64,000 nucleotides of DNA from Rhodoferax lithotrophicus (GTDB taxonomy: Bacteria > Pseudomonadota > Gammaproteobacteria > Burkholderiales > Burkholderiaceae_C): positions 620,001 through 684,000 of the forward strand of contig NZ_AP024238.1 of NCBI RefSeq assembly GCF_019973615.1. The letters run 5' to 3'. The number at the start of each line of letters is the position of its first letter. Position 1 is the stretch's first letter. The notes beneath the pieces were generated by a model that did not search any database, was not told the DNA's origin, and saw only the letters and a list, made by a program, of their open reading frames with translations. Made by a program: the position numbers and the translations under genes. Shown here one piece after another: positions 19,569 to 28,911 of the stretch.

Positions 19569-19680
19569 CGCAAATGTATCGAATGTTTGCAGCGGCGCGC
19601 AGCCAGCTCCAATCCCAGCGTGGCATCAAACAAGTCACTTGTTGCAGGAACTTTTCGCAAATGTGACGAATGTTTACAAG
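19569..19680. promoter_or_regulatory. Two tandem-repeat operator sites upstream of the acetate permease operon
   Basis: CGCAAATGTATCGAATGTTTGCA (19569-19591) and a second site at 19656-19678 reading CGCAAATGT-GACG-AATGTTTACA lie 163 and 76 bp before the DUF485 gene. Each holds two AATGT half-sites with a 9-bp period, the tandem layout used by OmpR-type regulators. A third copy precedes the sensor kinase at 21751. The neighbouring OmpR-type regulator (23853) is the natural candidate to bind. The rest of the 393-bp gap to the ETF-QO gene shows no gene. Confidence 0.65.
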
Positions 19681-19753
19681 TATTTCGCAAAGTCATGTGA
19701 GCCGTCAGAATGCGCACCGCTCAGTACCTTACCCACAACCAGGAGACTCTCCC

Positions 19754-20068
19754 ATGTCAAGCAACGAGGTGGCCAAAAGCATTGGCACCAATCCAAAATT
19801 TCACCAACTGGTGCGCATGCGCAGCAGCCTTTCGTGGACCATGTTCTTCATCGTCATCAGCATGTACTACCTGCTGATGATCACCGTTGCTTTTAACCCG
19901 ACCGCTTTGAGTGGCGTGATCAGCGAAGGGTCTGTCGTGACCATCGGTTGGCCGCTCGGTGCCGCCGTGATCGTGCTTTCCTGGCTTCTGACCGGTCTTT
20001 ACATCTACCGTGCCAACAACACCATCGAACCTTTGAATGATGCCCTGCTGCGGGAGATTCTGAAATGA
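19754..20068 (+). CDS. DUF485 small membrane protein, ActP partner
   Basis: 104 residues starting [11 protein letters not shown], with AGGAG 9 nt upstream of the ATG at 19754. A longer frame from 19670 has no ribosome site. Two transmembrane helices are clear (about residues 28-47, [18 protein letters not shown], and 63-86, [22 protein letters not shown]). DUF485 proteins such as YjcH are cotranscribed with acetate permease ActP; the 4-bp overlap with the next gene (ATGA) fits that. It acts in the inner membrane, probably as an accessory of the permease; its biochemical role is not known. Confidence 0.92.
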   Translation: MSSNEVAKSIGTNPKFHQLVRMRSSLSWTMFFIVISMYYLLMITVAFNPTALSGVISEGSVVTIGWPLGAAVIVLSWLLTGLYIYRANNTIEPLNDALLREILK

Positions 20069-21738
20069 CTCGTCCATCCATTTCGAGATTATTGGGCTTG
20101 TCCCTGTTGTCCACGCCCATTTTGTCCCACGCTGGCCCGGCCGTTGAGGCTGGCACTCGCCAACCCATCAACGTGACGGCCATTGCCATGTTTTTTGTGT
20201 TCGTGTTGAGCACGCTGTTCATCACCTACTGGGCGGCGCGCCGTTCAAAATCAGCCAGTTCGTTCTACACCGCCGGAGGTGGTATTTCTGGCTTCCAGAA
20301 TGGTCTGGCGGTGGCGGGTGACTACATGTCTGCCGCGACCCTGCTGGGCATTACCAGCCTGGTGTATGTGCGTGGCTACGATGGGTTTCTCTACGCCATC
20401 AGCTTTTTTCTGGGCTGGCCCATCATGCTGTTTCTGATGGCCGAACGCCTGCGCAACCTTGGAAAATTCACCTTTGCGGACATTGTTTCCTATCGGCTTG
20501 ACCCCACCAGGATGCGCATCATGTCTGCAATGGGTGGCTTGATGGTGGTGTTTTTCTATTTGATTGTTCAGATGGTCGGTGCCGGTGAATTGATCCAACT
20601 GCTGTTTGGTCTGGAATACAACGTGGCCGTGATTGTGGTGGGCGTATTGATGATGGTGTACGTCACGTTTGGCGGCATGATTGCCACCACCTGGGTGCAA
20701 ATCATCAAAGCCACGCTGCTACTGATGGGCGGCACCGTCGTGGCATTGCTCACCATGTCTCACTTTGACTTCAATTTTGGCACGCTGGCACAAAAGGCAG
20801 TGGCTGTGCACAAAGCCGGTGCCAAGATCATGAGCCCCGGAACCCTGTTTGCCGACCCTGTGTCGACCCTGTCGCTCTCGCTGGGTGCATCTTTTGGCTT
20901 GTTGGGCTTGCCGCATATTCTGATGCGCTTTTTTACCGTGCCCAATGCCCGTGCGGCACGTGCCAGCGCCTTTGTGGCCAGTGGCTTTATCGGCTATTTC
21001 TTCTTGCTGATCTGTATTCTGGGCTTGGGCGGCATCGCCATCGTCGGTGTTGATCCCCAGTTCTTTGTCGATGGTCAATTGGGCGGCAAACTGCTGGGCG
21101 GCACTAATATGGTGGCCTTGCACCTGGCCAAGGCTACCGGCGGCGACTTGTTGCTCGGCTTTTTGTCTGCTGTGGCTTTTGCGACCATTCTGGCCGTGGT
21201 GTCCGGGCTGGCCTTGGCGGGCGCTGCCGCCGTGTCACACGACCTTTATGCCTGTGTCTGGCGCAAAGGAAAAACCACCGATGCCTCTGAGATGCGCGTC
21301 TCCAAAATTGCCACCCTGTGTATTGGTGTGGTCGCCATTGGGCTGGGCATTCTCTTCAAGGGTCAAAACATTGCATTTTTGGTGGCTCTTGCGTTTGGCA
21401 TCGCTGCTTCGTCGAACTTTCCGATCTTGCTGCTGTCCATGTACTGGCGCGGCTTGACCACGCGGGGTGCACTCGCTGGCGGTATTGCCGGGCTGGTGTC
21501 TTCGGTGGGGCTGGTGATCCTGTCACCAGCGGTATGGAAGTCGGTGCTGGGCAATCCGGCGGCCATCTTCCCCTATGACCACCCGGCGCTGTTCTCAATG
21601 CCCTGTGCGTTCCTGGTGGCCTTTGTGGTGTCCAGTCTGGATCAAAGCGCACGCGCCAACGCGGAGCGCCATGCATTTGATGCGCAGTTTGTTCGGTCGC
21701 AAACCGGTCTGGGTGCAGCGGAAGCCAGCGACCACTAA
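20065..21738 (+). CDS. actP: Cation/acetate symporter ActP
   Basis: A 557-residue sodium:solute symporter (SSS) protein with an N-terminal signal-like segment ([15 protein letters not shown]) and about 13 further membrane helices. Characteristic stretches are [29 protein letters not shown] (split here by family), [15 protein letters not shown] and [19 protein letters not shown], which are typical of ActP/YjcG. It imports acetate and other short monocarboxylates with a cation across the inner membrane. It overlaps the DUF485 gene and is followed, 99 bp on, by a kinase/regulator pair. The link to the acyl-CoA cluster on the other strand suggests short-chain acid use. Confidence 0.93.
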   Translation: MTRPSISRLLGLSLLSTPILSHAGPAVEAGTRQPINVTAIAMFFVFVLSTLFITYWAARRSKSASSFYTAGGGISGFQNGLAVAGDYMSAATLLGITSLVYVRGYDGFLYAISFFLGWPIMLFLMAERLRNLGKFTFADIVSYRLDPTRMRIMSAMGGLMVVFFYLIVQMVGAGELIQLLFGLEYNVAVIVVGVLMMVYVTFGGMIATTWVQIIKATLLLMGGTVVALLTMSHFDFNFGTLAQKAVAVHKAGAKIMSPGTLFADPVSTLSLSLGASFGLLGLPHILMRFFTVPNARAARASAFVASGFIGYFFLLICILGLGGIAIVGVDPQFFVDGQLGGKLLGGTNMVALHLAKATGGDLLLGFLSAVAFATILAVVSGLALAGAAAVSHDLYACVWRKGKTTDASEMRVSKIATLCIGVVAIGLGILFKGQNIAFLVALAFGIAASSNFPILLLSMYWRGLTTRGALAGGIAGLVSSVGLVILSPAVWKSVLGNPAAIFPYDHPALFSMPCAFLVAFVVSSLDQSARANAERHAFDAQFVRSQTGLGAAEASDH

Positions 21739-21750
21739 GAGCTGAGGCAC

Positions 21751-21773
21751 CGGAATGTAACGAATGTTTGCAG
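21751..21773. promoter_or_regulatory. Third copy of the AATGT tandem operator, before the sensor kinase
   Basis: CGGAATGTAACGAATGTTTGC (from 21751) repeats the double AATGT site seen twice upstream of the acetate permease operon, again with a 9-bp period. It lies 65 bp before the kinase ATG, which suggests autoregulation by the OmpR-type regulator encoded in the same operon. Confidence 0.6.
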
Positions 21774-21837
21774 CCCGGTGCCTGGGGCTCATGAGATCCC
21801 TAGAATGGGCTTTGCTTCCCGCCATTTTTGATACTTT

Positions 21838-23856
21838 ATGTCCATTGCACCCATCAGCGATGCTGCCTCGCTCAAACACCGACTGGAATCGCTGCAGGCT
21901 GGACTTGACCTGATCGATCAGGGCTTCACGCTGATCGATGAGAAGCTGCAAATCGTGGCCTGGAATCAGGCCTTTCTCGATTTGCTTGAATTCCCGCCGT
22001 CCATGGTCTACGTGGGCGCGCCGTTTGAGAGTTTCATGCGCTTCAACGCCGAGCGTGGTGAGTACGGCCAAGGGGATATTGAGCCGCTGATTCGTGCCCG
22101 AATGACAATGGCGCAATCGTTCAAGCCGCATGTGTTCGAGCGCATCCGTCCCAGCGGTACCGTCTTGAGAATATATGGTGTTCCGGTCCCTGGTCATGGT
22201 TTCATCACGCTGTACTCTGATGTCACCGAGCAGCACCGGCAAAAGCGTCTGATCCACGACCAAACACGGCAGATGGAAGCACGGGTGCAGGAGCGGACCT
22301 TGGCCCTGAGCGAAATCAACACCGAGTTGCGCCAAACACTCAGCGACAAGGAAGCCATGTCGCGTTCGCTGCTCCAAAGCGAAGCCCGGATGCGCTTGAT
22401 CACCGACTCGATTCCGGCGCTGATTGCGTATTTCGACCGGCATCGCAACTACCACTACGTGAATCGCGGCTACCGCGACTGGTTTGGACTGGACACAAGT
22501 GAGCCGCAACACATCAGCGCCAAAGAGTTTCTTGGTGCCGACACCTACGCGCAGATCAAGCCCAACATCGGCAAAGCACTGGCTGGCACACCTGTGACTT
22601 TTGAATACGATGTCCATACGGTTGACAGCCATACCCGGGGGGTTCGCACGACCCTGATCCCCGAAGTGGGTGCTGATGGCCAGGTGATTGGGTGTTTTGA
22701 GCTGACCTTTGACATCAGCGCCGAGCGGCATTCGCACCAGTTGCTGGCACAGGCGCAGAAGATGGAGGCTGTGGGCCAACTGACTGGCGGCCTGGCACAT
22801 GATTTCAACAATATCCTCACCGTCATCCTGGGCAACTTGGCGGCCTTGTCTGAGCAAACCAGCATTGCCCCGCTGATCGAGGAGTTTGTGGTGCCTGCCA
22901 TCGAAGCGGCGCAACGTGGCTCAGAGCTCATCAATGGGTTACTCAGCTTTTCGCGCAAGCAGCCCCTGGAGCCCGAGGTGGTGGACATCAACACCCAGCT
23001 TCTGCATGTGGAGCGTCTGGTGTCGCGTACCTTGCCCAGCGCGCTGACTTTGGATGTTCAGGTTGCGAAACCCCCGCTGATGGTGCGGATGAACCCCAAC
23101 CAGTTTCAAAACGCGGTGCTCAATCTGATCCTTAATGCTCGTGATGCCAGCGACTCAAAGGGCCTGATTTCAGTGGCTTGCAGCACAGTGTCATTGAACC
23201 CATCCAACGCCTTCCAGTGGCATTTGCCTACCGGTAACTATGTGCGTGTACAGGTTCGCGACTTTGGTTGTGGCATGGATGAAGTCACCCGGTCGCGTGC
23301 CTTCGAGCCATTTTTCACGACCAAGCCTGCAGGCAAAGGCAATGGCCTGGGTTTATCGATGGTTTATGGATTTGTGCGCCAGACGGCTGGCGCAATTGAC
23401 ATTGACAGCGCGCTGGGGCAGGGCACCTGCTTTAGCCTGTTGTTGCCGGCCTATGAAGCGGTTGCAGACTTGGCACGACCCGGCGCGATGCCTGCGCCAA
23501 ACAGCCAGGGGCTTTGCTTGCTGGTCGAGGACGACGCAGGTGTCAGGCAGCTGGCTAGGCGCAACTTGCTGGATCTGGGGTATTCGGTTGTAGAAGCTGA
23601 AAACGGTGTCGAGGCACAAGCTATATTGCGGGGTGTGTCAAAAATTAATTTGCTGCTGTCTGATATTGCCATGCCCGGGGGGGTGGATGGCCGCGACGTT
23701 GCGCGCCAGGCCTTGGCGCGCGGGGACATTCCCAAAGTTTTGTTGATGAGCGGATTCGCCCCTGAAACCGGTGCGTCACTGCCAGCACCCCTGTTGGCCA
23801 AGCCGTTTTCCAAGGCACAGCTGGCTGTGGCCTTGCAGCGCTTGGAGCGTCAATGA
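21838..23856 (+). CDS. PAS-domain hybrid histidine kinase
   Basis: A 672-residue soluble kinase with no membrane segments. An N-terminal PAS domain (about residues 12-115, DLIDQGFTLIDEKLQIVAWNQAFLDLL) is followed by a coiled linker (130-175) and a second PAS domain (185-300). The H-box is LTGGLAHDFNNILTV near residue 320. HATPase motifs are NLILNARDA (N), RDFGCGMD (G1), FFTTKPAGKGNGLGLSMV (F/G2). A C-terminal receiver follows (LLVEDDAGVRQLA, LLSDIAMPGG). The gene overlaps the response regulator by 4 bp. The sensed signal, probably cytoplasmic and tied to acetate or short acids, is inferred from the neighbouring ActP. No clear Shine-Dalgarno is seen. Confidence 0.9.
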   Translation: MSIAPISDAASLKHRLESLQAGLDLIDQGFTLIDEKLQIVAWNQAFLDLLEFPPSMVYVGAPFESFMRFNAERGEYGQGDIEPLIRARMTMAQSFKPHVFERIRPSGTVLRIYGVPVPGHGFITLYSDVTEQHRQKRLIHDQTRQMEARVQERTLALSEINTELRQTLSDKEAMSRSLLQSEARMRLITDSIPALIAYFDRHRNYHYVNRGYRDWFGLDTSEPQHISAKEFLGADTYAQIKPNIGKALAGTPVTFEYDVHTVDSHTRGVRTTLIPEVGADGQVIGCFELTFDISAERHSHQLLAQAQKMEAVGQLTGGLAHDFNNILTVILGNLAALSEQTSIAPLIEEFVVPAIEAAQRGSELINGLLSFSRKQPLEPEVVDINTQLLHVERLVSRTLPSALTLDVQVAKPPLMVRMNPNQFQNAVLNLILNARDASDSKGLISVACSTVSLNPSNAFQWHLPTGNYVRVQVRDFGCGMDEVTRSRAFEPFFTTKPAGKGNGLGLSMVYGFVRQTAGAIDIDSALGQGTCFSLLLPAYEAVADLARPGAMPAPNSQGLCLLVEDDAGVRQLARRNLLDLGYSVVEAENGVEAQAILRGVSKINLLLSDIAMPGGVDGRDVARQALARGDIPKVLLMSGFAPETGASLPAPLLAKPFSKAQLAVALQRLERQ

Positions 23857-24590
23857 GCAGCCCTTCCCCAGTGGCACCCAGCCCGCTGAACGCACTGATC
23901 TACATAGTTGAGGACGACAGCGGTGTGGCGCAAATCATGCAACGCAACCTGGCCGAGTTCGGTTTTCATGTCGAAGTGTTCAGTACAGCCGCAACGGTCA
24001 TTCGGCGCCTGAAATTGGAGCGACCCGATTTGTGCATTGTTGACTTGGGCTTGCCAGACATGGATGGTATCGAATTGATGTCCCATATCACGCGGGTGAG
24101 CTCCTGTGGTCTGCTGGTGGTGACAGGCCGGGGGCAAACCATTGACCGGGTCATGGGTCTGGAGTTGGGCGCTGACGACTATGTGGTGAAACCATTCGAG
24201 CCACGCGAGTTGGTGGCACGGGTGCGCAGCGTTTTGCGACGCCGCACCGCGTCAGGCAGCGGTAGCGTCAATCGGCCGTGCCGCTATGCCAGTTTTCTTG
24301 GCTGGCGGCTGGATTGCTCCGCCAATCTGCTGTGTTCTCCGGATGGACAAGACAATTTTCTGGGAACGGCAGAGATTCATGTGCTGCGCGTGTTCCTGGA
24401 GCATCCGTACCAAATCCTGACCCGTGAGCAGCTCTTTGGGCAACGCAATATCTCACCGCTGGACCGCAGTATCGACGTGCGGATTTCGCGCTTGCGCCGA
24501 AAACTGGAAGTTGATCCGCAGCAGCCCAAGATCATCAAAACCGTGTACGGGTCGGGCTATATGCTTTCGGCGGCTGTTGAGTGGTCCTAA
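23853..24590 (+). CDS. OmpR-family response regulator
   Basis: 245 residues. The receiver domain (18-130) has the acidic pair EDDS, phosphoacceptor Asp in CIVDLGLPDMDG (about residue 66), and the K in DDYVVKPFEPREL. The winged-helix C-terminal domain (150-245) has the usual RISRLRRKLEVDP recognition region and VYGSGYML. It begins inside the kinase stop codon, so the two are coupled. Tandem AATGT sites in front of the permease operon and the kinase gene are its likely targets. Its TAA stop abuts the left end of an IS element; the tail after the wing looks full length, so the insertion seems to have left it intact. Confidence 0.93.
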   Translation: MSSPSPVAPSPLNALIYIVEDDSGVAQIMQRNLAEFGFHVEVFSTAATVIRRLKLERPDLCIVDLGLPDMDGIELMSHITRVSSCGLLVVTGRGQTIDRVMGLELGADDYVVKPFEPRELVARVRSVLRRRTASGSGSVNRPCRYASFLGWRLDCSANLLCSPDGQDNFLGTAEIHVLRVFLEHPYQILTREQLFGQRNISPLDRSIDVRISRLRRKLEVDPQQPKIIKTVYGSGYMLSAAVEWS

Positions 24591-25284
24591 GGCAACGCTG
24601 AACACGTCCCAACCTGACCATTGTGGATGCCACCATCATTGACGCACCGAGTTCGACCAAGAATGTCGACAAGGCCCGTGACCCGGACATGCACCAAACC
24701 CGCAAGGGCCAGCAGTGGTACTTTGGCATGAAGTTGCACATCGGTGTGGACAGCCAAAGTGGTCTGACGCACCACGCTGTGGTCACAGCGGCCAACGTGC
24801 ATGGCAAACATCCGTTGCCAGATTTGTTGCATGGCAACGAGCAACGCGTCTATGGTGACAGTGCTTATGCCAGCCAGAAGGAGTTGATCCACAGTGCAGC
24901 GCCCAAGGCCAAAGACTTCACCAATCAGCGTACCCGGCGCAATGGTTTGGTCAACGAAGAACTCAAAGCCAGGAATCACAACAAATCCAAAATCCGCTCA
25001 CGCGTTGGAGCACGTGTTTGCGGTGGTCAAGCGCCTGTGGGGATTTGGCAAGGTGCGTTACCGCGGACTGCAAAAGAATGCAACACGGGCATTTACGGCG
25101 TTGGCACTGGCCAATATCTATCTGTGCCGAGAGCGGTTGATGGCACAGGTGCGTCCATGAGGGCGCGATAGAGGGCGGCCAGCCCGCCAAACAGCCCCCA
25201 AAGGGGTCAACGCGAGCTCACTTGAGCACAATCTCGACTACTGATAGCTTCGCGCTACTTTGACGGTACTTGTTCAGCGTTGCC
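24591..25284. mobile_element. Internally deleted IS5-family insertion sequence
   Basis: Terminal inverted repeats are clear: GGCAACGCTGAACACGTCCC at the left (24591) and, inverted at the right, GGCAACGCTGAACAAGTACC (ending 25284). The flanks CTAA and TTAA fit the YTAR target taste of IS5, though they are not identical. Only the C-terminal part of the transposase remains, joined almost directly to the left repeat, so the 5' half was lost by internal deletion. The right end cuts a GNAT toxin gene. The element is 694 bp and cannot move on its own. Confidence 0.85.
24623..25160 (+). pseudogene. IS5-type transposase fragment with frameshift
   Basis: The remnant begins [14 protein letters not shown] with [17 protein letters not shown] and VYGDSAYAS (the second catalytic Asp of the DDE set). 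It shifts frame near 24999-25010, where an extra T breaks [11 protein letters not shown] into two frames. The other frame continues [20 protein letters not shown] and ends [10 protein letters not shown] at 25160. The N-terminal half and first catalytic Asp are missing. Inactive. Confidence 0.88.
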
Positions 25285-25585
25285 TTAATTCCTTATCAAG
25301 GGCCAAGCGCACTATCCGTATCGCCGGAACCGTTGGATAACGTGGCAACTTTTTAATCAACGCCACAGGCAAATCTGAAAGCAATACCAAGGCAGATGCC
25401 AGTGTGTCGTAGCCTGCAATTCGCTGATGGTCGGCCAGCGCGACATAACAAGCCGTCACGCGGCGGTGAACATCCTGCGTGACTTGTTGTTTGAAATAGC
25501 TATCCAGCGGCTCTGACCCGCTATGAAATTCCGATCACTCATGACCACCATCAAGTTGAGCGACTTGAGATTGACAGCCACTCAT
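25285..25585 (-). pseudogene. GNAT-type toxin gene, truncated by IS element
   Basis: Reading from ATG 25585, the frame gives MSGCQSQVAQL, then an in-frame stop, then FHSGSEPLDSYFKQQVTQD and RRVTACYVALADHQRIAGY. It continues LPVALIKKLPRYPTVPAIRIVRLALDKEL and is cut at the IS right end. This is the N-terminal two thirds of a TacT-like GNAT acetyltransferase toxin: the truncated LDSYF and GYDTLASA regions and the start of the acetyl-CoA binding helix are visible, and the P-loop after RLALDK is gone. It overlaps the antitoxin remnant by ATGA. Non-functional. Confidence 0.75.
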
Positions 25586-25863
25586 CCTGGTTTCAATAGC
25601 TTGGCACGACTGGCAAAGATACGCACCATGGTCGGTGTAGGTTCAGGTGGATTGAGTAGAGCCTGGGCAAAGTATGACTGATCAGCCAAAGACAAACAAA
25701 TGACCTCGGCTTGCTTGATGGCTCTTTGTGCGGCATCCTAGACCGCACTCACCACGAAGTCGGTCATTGTGTGGCTCTGTCATTCAGCAGCACGCTTGAG
25801 TGTGGCATGGAGATCAAAGCTGATACGGGCTTCAAGACGTGCTGTGCTTGAGGCGGCTGGCAT
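25582..25863 (-). pseudogene. DUF1778 antitoxin gene with two in-frame stops
   Basis: From ATG 25863 the frame reads MPAASSTARLEARISFDLHATLKRAAE, stop, QSHTMTDFVVSAV, stop, then AAQRAIKQAEVICLSLADQS, YFAQALLNPPEPTPTM to a natural end at 25582. This is the full DUF1778/TacA pattern: a ribbon-helix-helix N-terminus (RISFDLHATLKRAAE) and the C-terminal toxin-binding segment with FAQALLNPPEP. Two point changes to TGA and TAG break it. It precedes and overlaps the GNAT toxin, the usual order of these operons. Confidence 0.78.
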
Positions 25864-25915
25864 GTGATTCCTTTGGGTGTGGGTTCTTGCTTGGGACTTG
25901 AAAATGCAAGACGAC

Positions 25916-26821
25916 CTAATCGTACTGTTCGTTCCAGGTCGTTTTAAAATCTTCTATAACCGCCAAGAATGCGTGCAGTATTGCGGACGAATCATCTTTG
26001 CGATGGACACAACTAAGGTCCACATAGGCAGGAAACGTATTTTCAAAAAGGCGATAGACAACCTTAGGAATCCTAAGAGTTGTCACTGACTTCGGGACGA
26101 TGGTGACTCCCAAGCCAGCAGAAACCAGTGCGATTCCCGTGACAGCATCACCCACAACTTGGGAAATGTCTGGCATGAAACCCACACCACTGCAGAGTTC
26201 GATGACTTTATCAACGAAATTTGGGCGATCACCCGTTGGGAACAACACTAGCGGATGATTTTCCAATTCCCGGAATGAAATGGTTCCTTGTTTGTTCAAC
26301 GGGTGTTCTTCATTTAGTGCCAAATAAAGAGGCTCGTTGATGATCAATGAGTTTTCAATGTCTGGGTGCAGGAGTGGCATGCGATGAAAGCCGATCGTTA
26401 TCCGTTTTTGTCGCAATGCTTCAATTTGCTCACCCTTGGACATCGTATGCAAAACGACTCTGACACCAGGATGAGTGACACGGAACAGATGTAGTAATTC
26501 GGGAATCACACTAAAAATACCCGTCCCAAAGATCCCGATGTCAAGTCGGCCAAGCTTACCTTGACCAGCGCGAACAGTGCGCTCTACAGCTTGTTCCATC
26601 AAATGCCGAATATTTCTGGCTTCCGACAGAAACATGTTTCCTGCTTGCGTCAGCTCTACACCGCGCGGCGTGCGGACAAACAACTGAACATTGAGTTCTT
26701 GTTCCAGTTGCTGAATCTGCCGCGTCAGTGGTGGCTGCGAAATATGCAAACGCAACGCGGCGCGTCCGATATTTAGCTCCTCGGCGACCACGATGAAGGA
26801 TTTGAGATGCCGAATATCCAT
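25916..26821 (-). CDS. LysR-type transcriptional regulator
   Basis: 301 residues. The N-terminal winged HTH (residues 1-60, MDIRHLKSFIVVAEELNIGRAALRLHISQPPLTRQIQQLE) is classical, followed by RTPRGVELT and a periplasmic-binding-like effector domain (about 90-290, LDIGIFGTGIF, GFHRMPLL, GVGFMPDISQ, VSAGLGVTIVP). The HTH and EEL pattern suggest the CatM/BenM/CbnR branch that responds to aromatic pathway intermediates. It diverges from the DUF1302 operon. An ATAC-N7-GCAT site, the half-site style of this branch, stands in the intergenic region and a related site precedes dmpC. GC content is lower than in the pathway genes. The effector is not known. Confidence 0.9.
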   Translation of the reverse strand: MDIRHLKSFIVVAEELNIGRAALRLHISQPPLTRQIQQLEQELNVQLFVRTPRGVELTQAGNMFLSEARNIRHLMEQAVERTVRAGQGKLGRLDIGIFGTGIFSVIPELLHLFRVTHPGVRVVLHTMSKGEQIEALRQKRITIGFHRMPLLHPDIENSLIINEPLYLALNEEHPLNKQGTISFRELENHPLVLFPTGDRPNFVDKVIELCSGVGFMPDISQVVGDAVTGIALVSAGLGVTIVPKSVTTLRIPKVVYRLFENTFPAYVDLSCVHRKDDSSAILHAFLAVIEDFKTTWNEQYD

Positions 26822-27027
26822 ACGTGACTCCGAATTTATTCCGTTGACTTATTGATGTCAAAGTACGCGATTTCATACATTGAGTGCATGAAGGCAAAGG
26901 TATTCCACCATTTTATGCATGACTAGTGAGTGGCCGACTGAAACCTCCTACCAAAATCAGCTTCGGCAAGCATGTGCAGCGAATTTCCTTTGTGTATTCG
27001 CTGGATACGGTAACTACAGCCTAATCC

Positions 27028-27092
27028 ATACCTAAAACGCATTACAGAGCGGCTTCATTAGTATTGGACGGTAATTCATCTGTTGCGTAAAT
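27028..27092 (+). promoter_or_regulatory. LysR-type target and promoter of the DUF1302 operon
   Basis: ATACCTAA (27028-27035), 25 bp, then GTATTGGACGGTAAT (27061-27075). The first part contains ATAC-N7-GCAT, close to the ATAC-N7-GTAT box of BenM/CatM-type regulators. TTGGAC (27064-27069) and GTAAAT (27087-27092) with a 17-bp spacer could be -35 and -10. The same bipartite element with the same 25-bp gap lies at 41282-41329. The remainder of the 361-bp divergent gap shows no gene. Confidence 0.6.
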
Positions 27093-27182
27093 TTGGGGCC
27101 TTGAACCAGATGGTTGTGACTTTTAACGAAAGATCACCATTGGATTGAAAAACCTCAAAAGATATAAATTTAGGAGCAGCAG

Positions 27183-28883
27183 ATGAGAAAGAGTCAACGC
27201 ACTCGGCAGATTCGAAACTTTCCCATGACACGACATCTTCGTAATGTCATTGGGATGATTCTCGGTGGGATCGGGGCCTTTGGTTCAGCTCACGCAGTAG
27301 GGATTGAAACTGATAACCCGGACATCAAAATGTCTTGGGATAACACCTTTAAGTACAGTGCTGGCTGGCGCGTCGCGGATGTTGATAGCAAGATTGCGGA
27401 CAACTCGATTGGAGTTCAGGTGAACACCAATGATGGCGATCTCAACTTTAAAAAGGGCGCGATGATTTCCAACCGTGTGGATTGGCTGTCTGAGTTTGAT
27501 CTTCGCTATAAGAAAAACTTCGGCTTGCGCATCAGTGGTGCCGCGTGGTACGACGAAATCTACAACCGAAGCAATGACAACGCTGGTGTCATGGGGGGTG
27601 CGCTGGTTAATTCCACATCGGTGCCCTACAACCAGTTCACGGATGCCACGCGCGCTATACATGGCCGCAAGGCTGAATTCCAGGATGCTTTTGTCTACGG
27701 CAGTTTCGCGCCGAATGATATGAACGTGAATGTCAAGCTGGGGCAGTTTACCCAGCTTTATGGCGAAAGCCTTTTCTTCGGATACAACGGCATTGCGGGG
27801 GCGCAGACACCGCTTGATTTGGCGCGGGCACTTTCAGTGCCCAATTCTCAGTTCAAGGAGGTTGCGATGCCGGTGCAGCAATTGTCGACCCAGGTCCAGA
27901 TCAATCCCGGGTTGACTGTCGGTGCGTACTACCAATTTGAGTGGAAGAAAAACCGTCTTCCGGGGGTGGGCAGCTACTTCAGTTTTGCTGATTTTACTGA
28001 TGCGGGGGGTGAAAATATCTTGCTGGGGGGACCCTCGGTTCATCGTGGCGAGGATATGAAGGCCAGTGATTCCGGCCAGGGAGGTGCCCAAGTGAAATTC
28101 AAGGTCGGCGATACCGAGTACGGCCTCTATGTTGCTCAATTTCACGACAAGATGCCGCAGTTTTATGTACGTCCAGGCGTGAATCCCCGTGGGGGGACGG
28201 ACATCGGCGACTACGTCATGGTCTATGGGGAAAAGATCAAAACTTACGGTGCCAGTTTCAGTACTCTGCTCGGTGAAACCAATGTGGCGGGCGAGCTTTC
28301 TTTTCGCACCAACCAACCCTTGATGGCCATTGGTAACACCATGATATTACCGGGCGGAACAGCCTTTAACGGTAATGACAACCCAGCCTATCCAGTGGGC
28401 GATACGCTGCACCTCAATCTGTCGGCGATCACTGTGTTGGGTGCTAGTCCGCTGTGGCAGGGGGCTAGTTTCGTCGGTGAATTTGCTTACAACCAGCGGA
28501 TGAAGATTACCAAGAACGAAGCTGCACTTGATCCAATGGCGACCGAAAGTGCCAGCGCCATCCAGTTGGTGTTCCAGCCGGAGTATTTTCAAGTGTTGCC
28601 GGGACTAGACCTTCAGGTGCCGATAGGCCTGTCCTACGGCATCAGTGGTCGATCATCGGTGGCGGGTGTGGGCTCGCTGATGCCTTCAGAGGGCAATGGC
28701 AACATCAGCTTGGGTATTAAGGCGGATTACAAAAAGACTTGGCAAGCGGGCCTGAGCTACACCCATTACTTCGGGAATGGCGGTTCGGTAATCAAGTACA
28801 ACACCCCCGCACCGACACTTTCTTACGACAACTTCCATGGCGACCGGGATTTCATTTCTCTGTCAATCCAGCGCACCTTCTAA
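27183..28883 (+). CDS. DUF1302 family outer-membrane-associated protein
   Basis: 566 residues with TAGGAGCAGCAG giving AGGAG upstream of ATG 27183. After a basic start there is a signal segment (VIGMILGGIGAFGSAHA) ending near residue 37. The mature protein has alternating beta strands, many aromatic and Gly residues, and ends in a C-terminal Phe (SLSIQRTF), as outer-membrane beta-barrels do. DUF1302 proteins are encoded with DUF1329, a YCF48-like protein and an RND transporter in clusters for degradation of steroids and other hydrophobic compounds; all three follow here. The role is likely uptake or transport of hydrophobic substrates across the outer membrane. Confidence 0.9.
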   Translation: MRKSQRTRQIRNFPMTRHLRNVIGMILGGIGAFGSAHAVGIETDNPDIKMSWDNTFKYSAGWRVADVDSKIADNSIGVQVNTNDGDLNFKKGAMISNRVDWLSEFDLRYKKNFGLRISGAAWYDEIYNRSNDNAGVMGGALVNSTSVPYNQFTDATRAIHGRKAEFQDAFVYGSFAPNDMNVNVKLGQFTQLYGESLFFGYNGIAGAQTPLDLARALSVPNSQFKEVAMPVQQLSTQVQINPGLTVGAYYQFEWKKNRLPGVGSYFSFADFTDAGGENILLGGPSVHRGEDMKASDSGQGGAQVKFKVGDTEYGLYVAQFHDKMPQFYVRPGVNPRGGTDIGDYVMVYGEKIKTYGASFSTLLGETNVAGELSFRTNQPLMAIGNTMILPGGTAFNGNDNPAYPVGDTLHLNLSAITVLGASPLWQGASFVGEFAYNQRMKITKNEAALDPMATESASAIQLVFQPEYFQVLPGLDLQVPIGLSYGISGRSSVAGVGSLMPSEGNGNISLGIKADYKKTWQAGLSYTHYFGNGGSVIKYNTPAPTLSYDNFHGDRDFISLSIQRTF

Positions 28884-28911
28884 GCCAATCCATTATTTCG
28901 AGACTGTAATC

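Noticed and set aside
25877..26089. 70-codon plus-strand frame overlapping the LysR gene end
   Set aside because: Mostly antisense to the LysR gene; no ribosome site.
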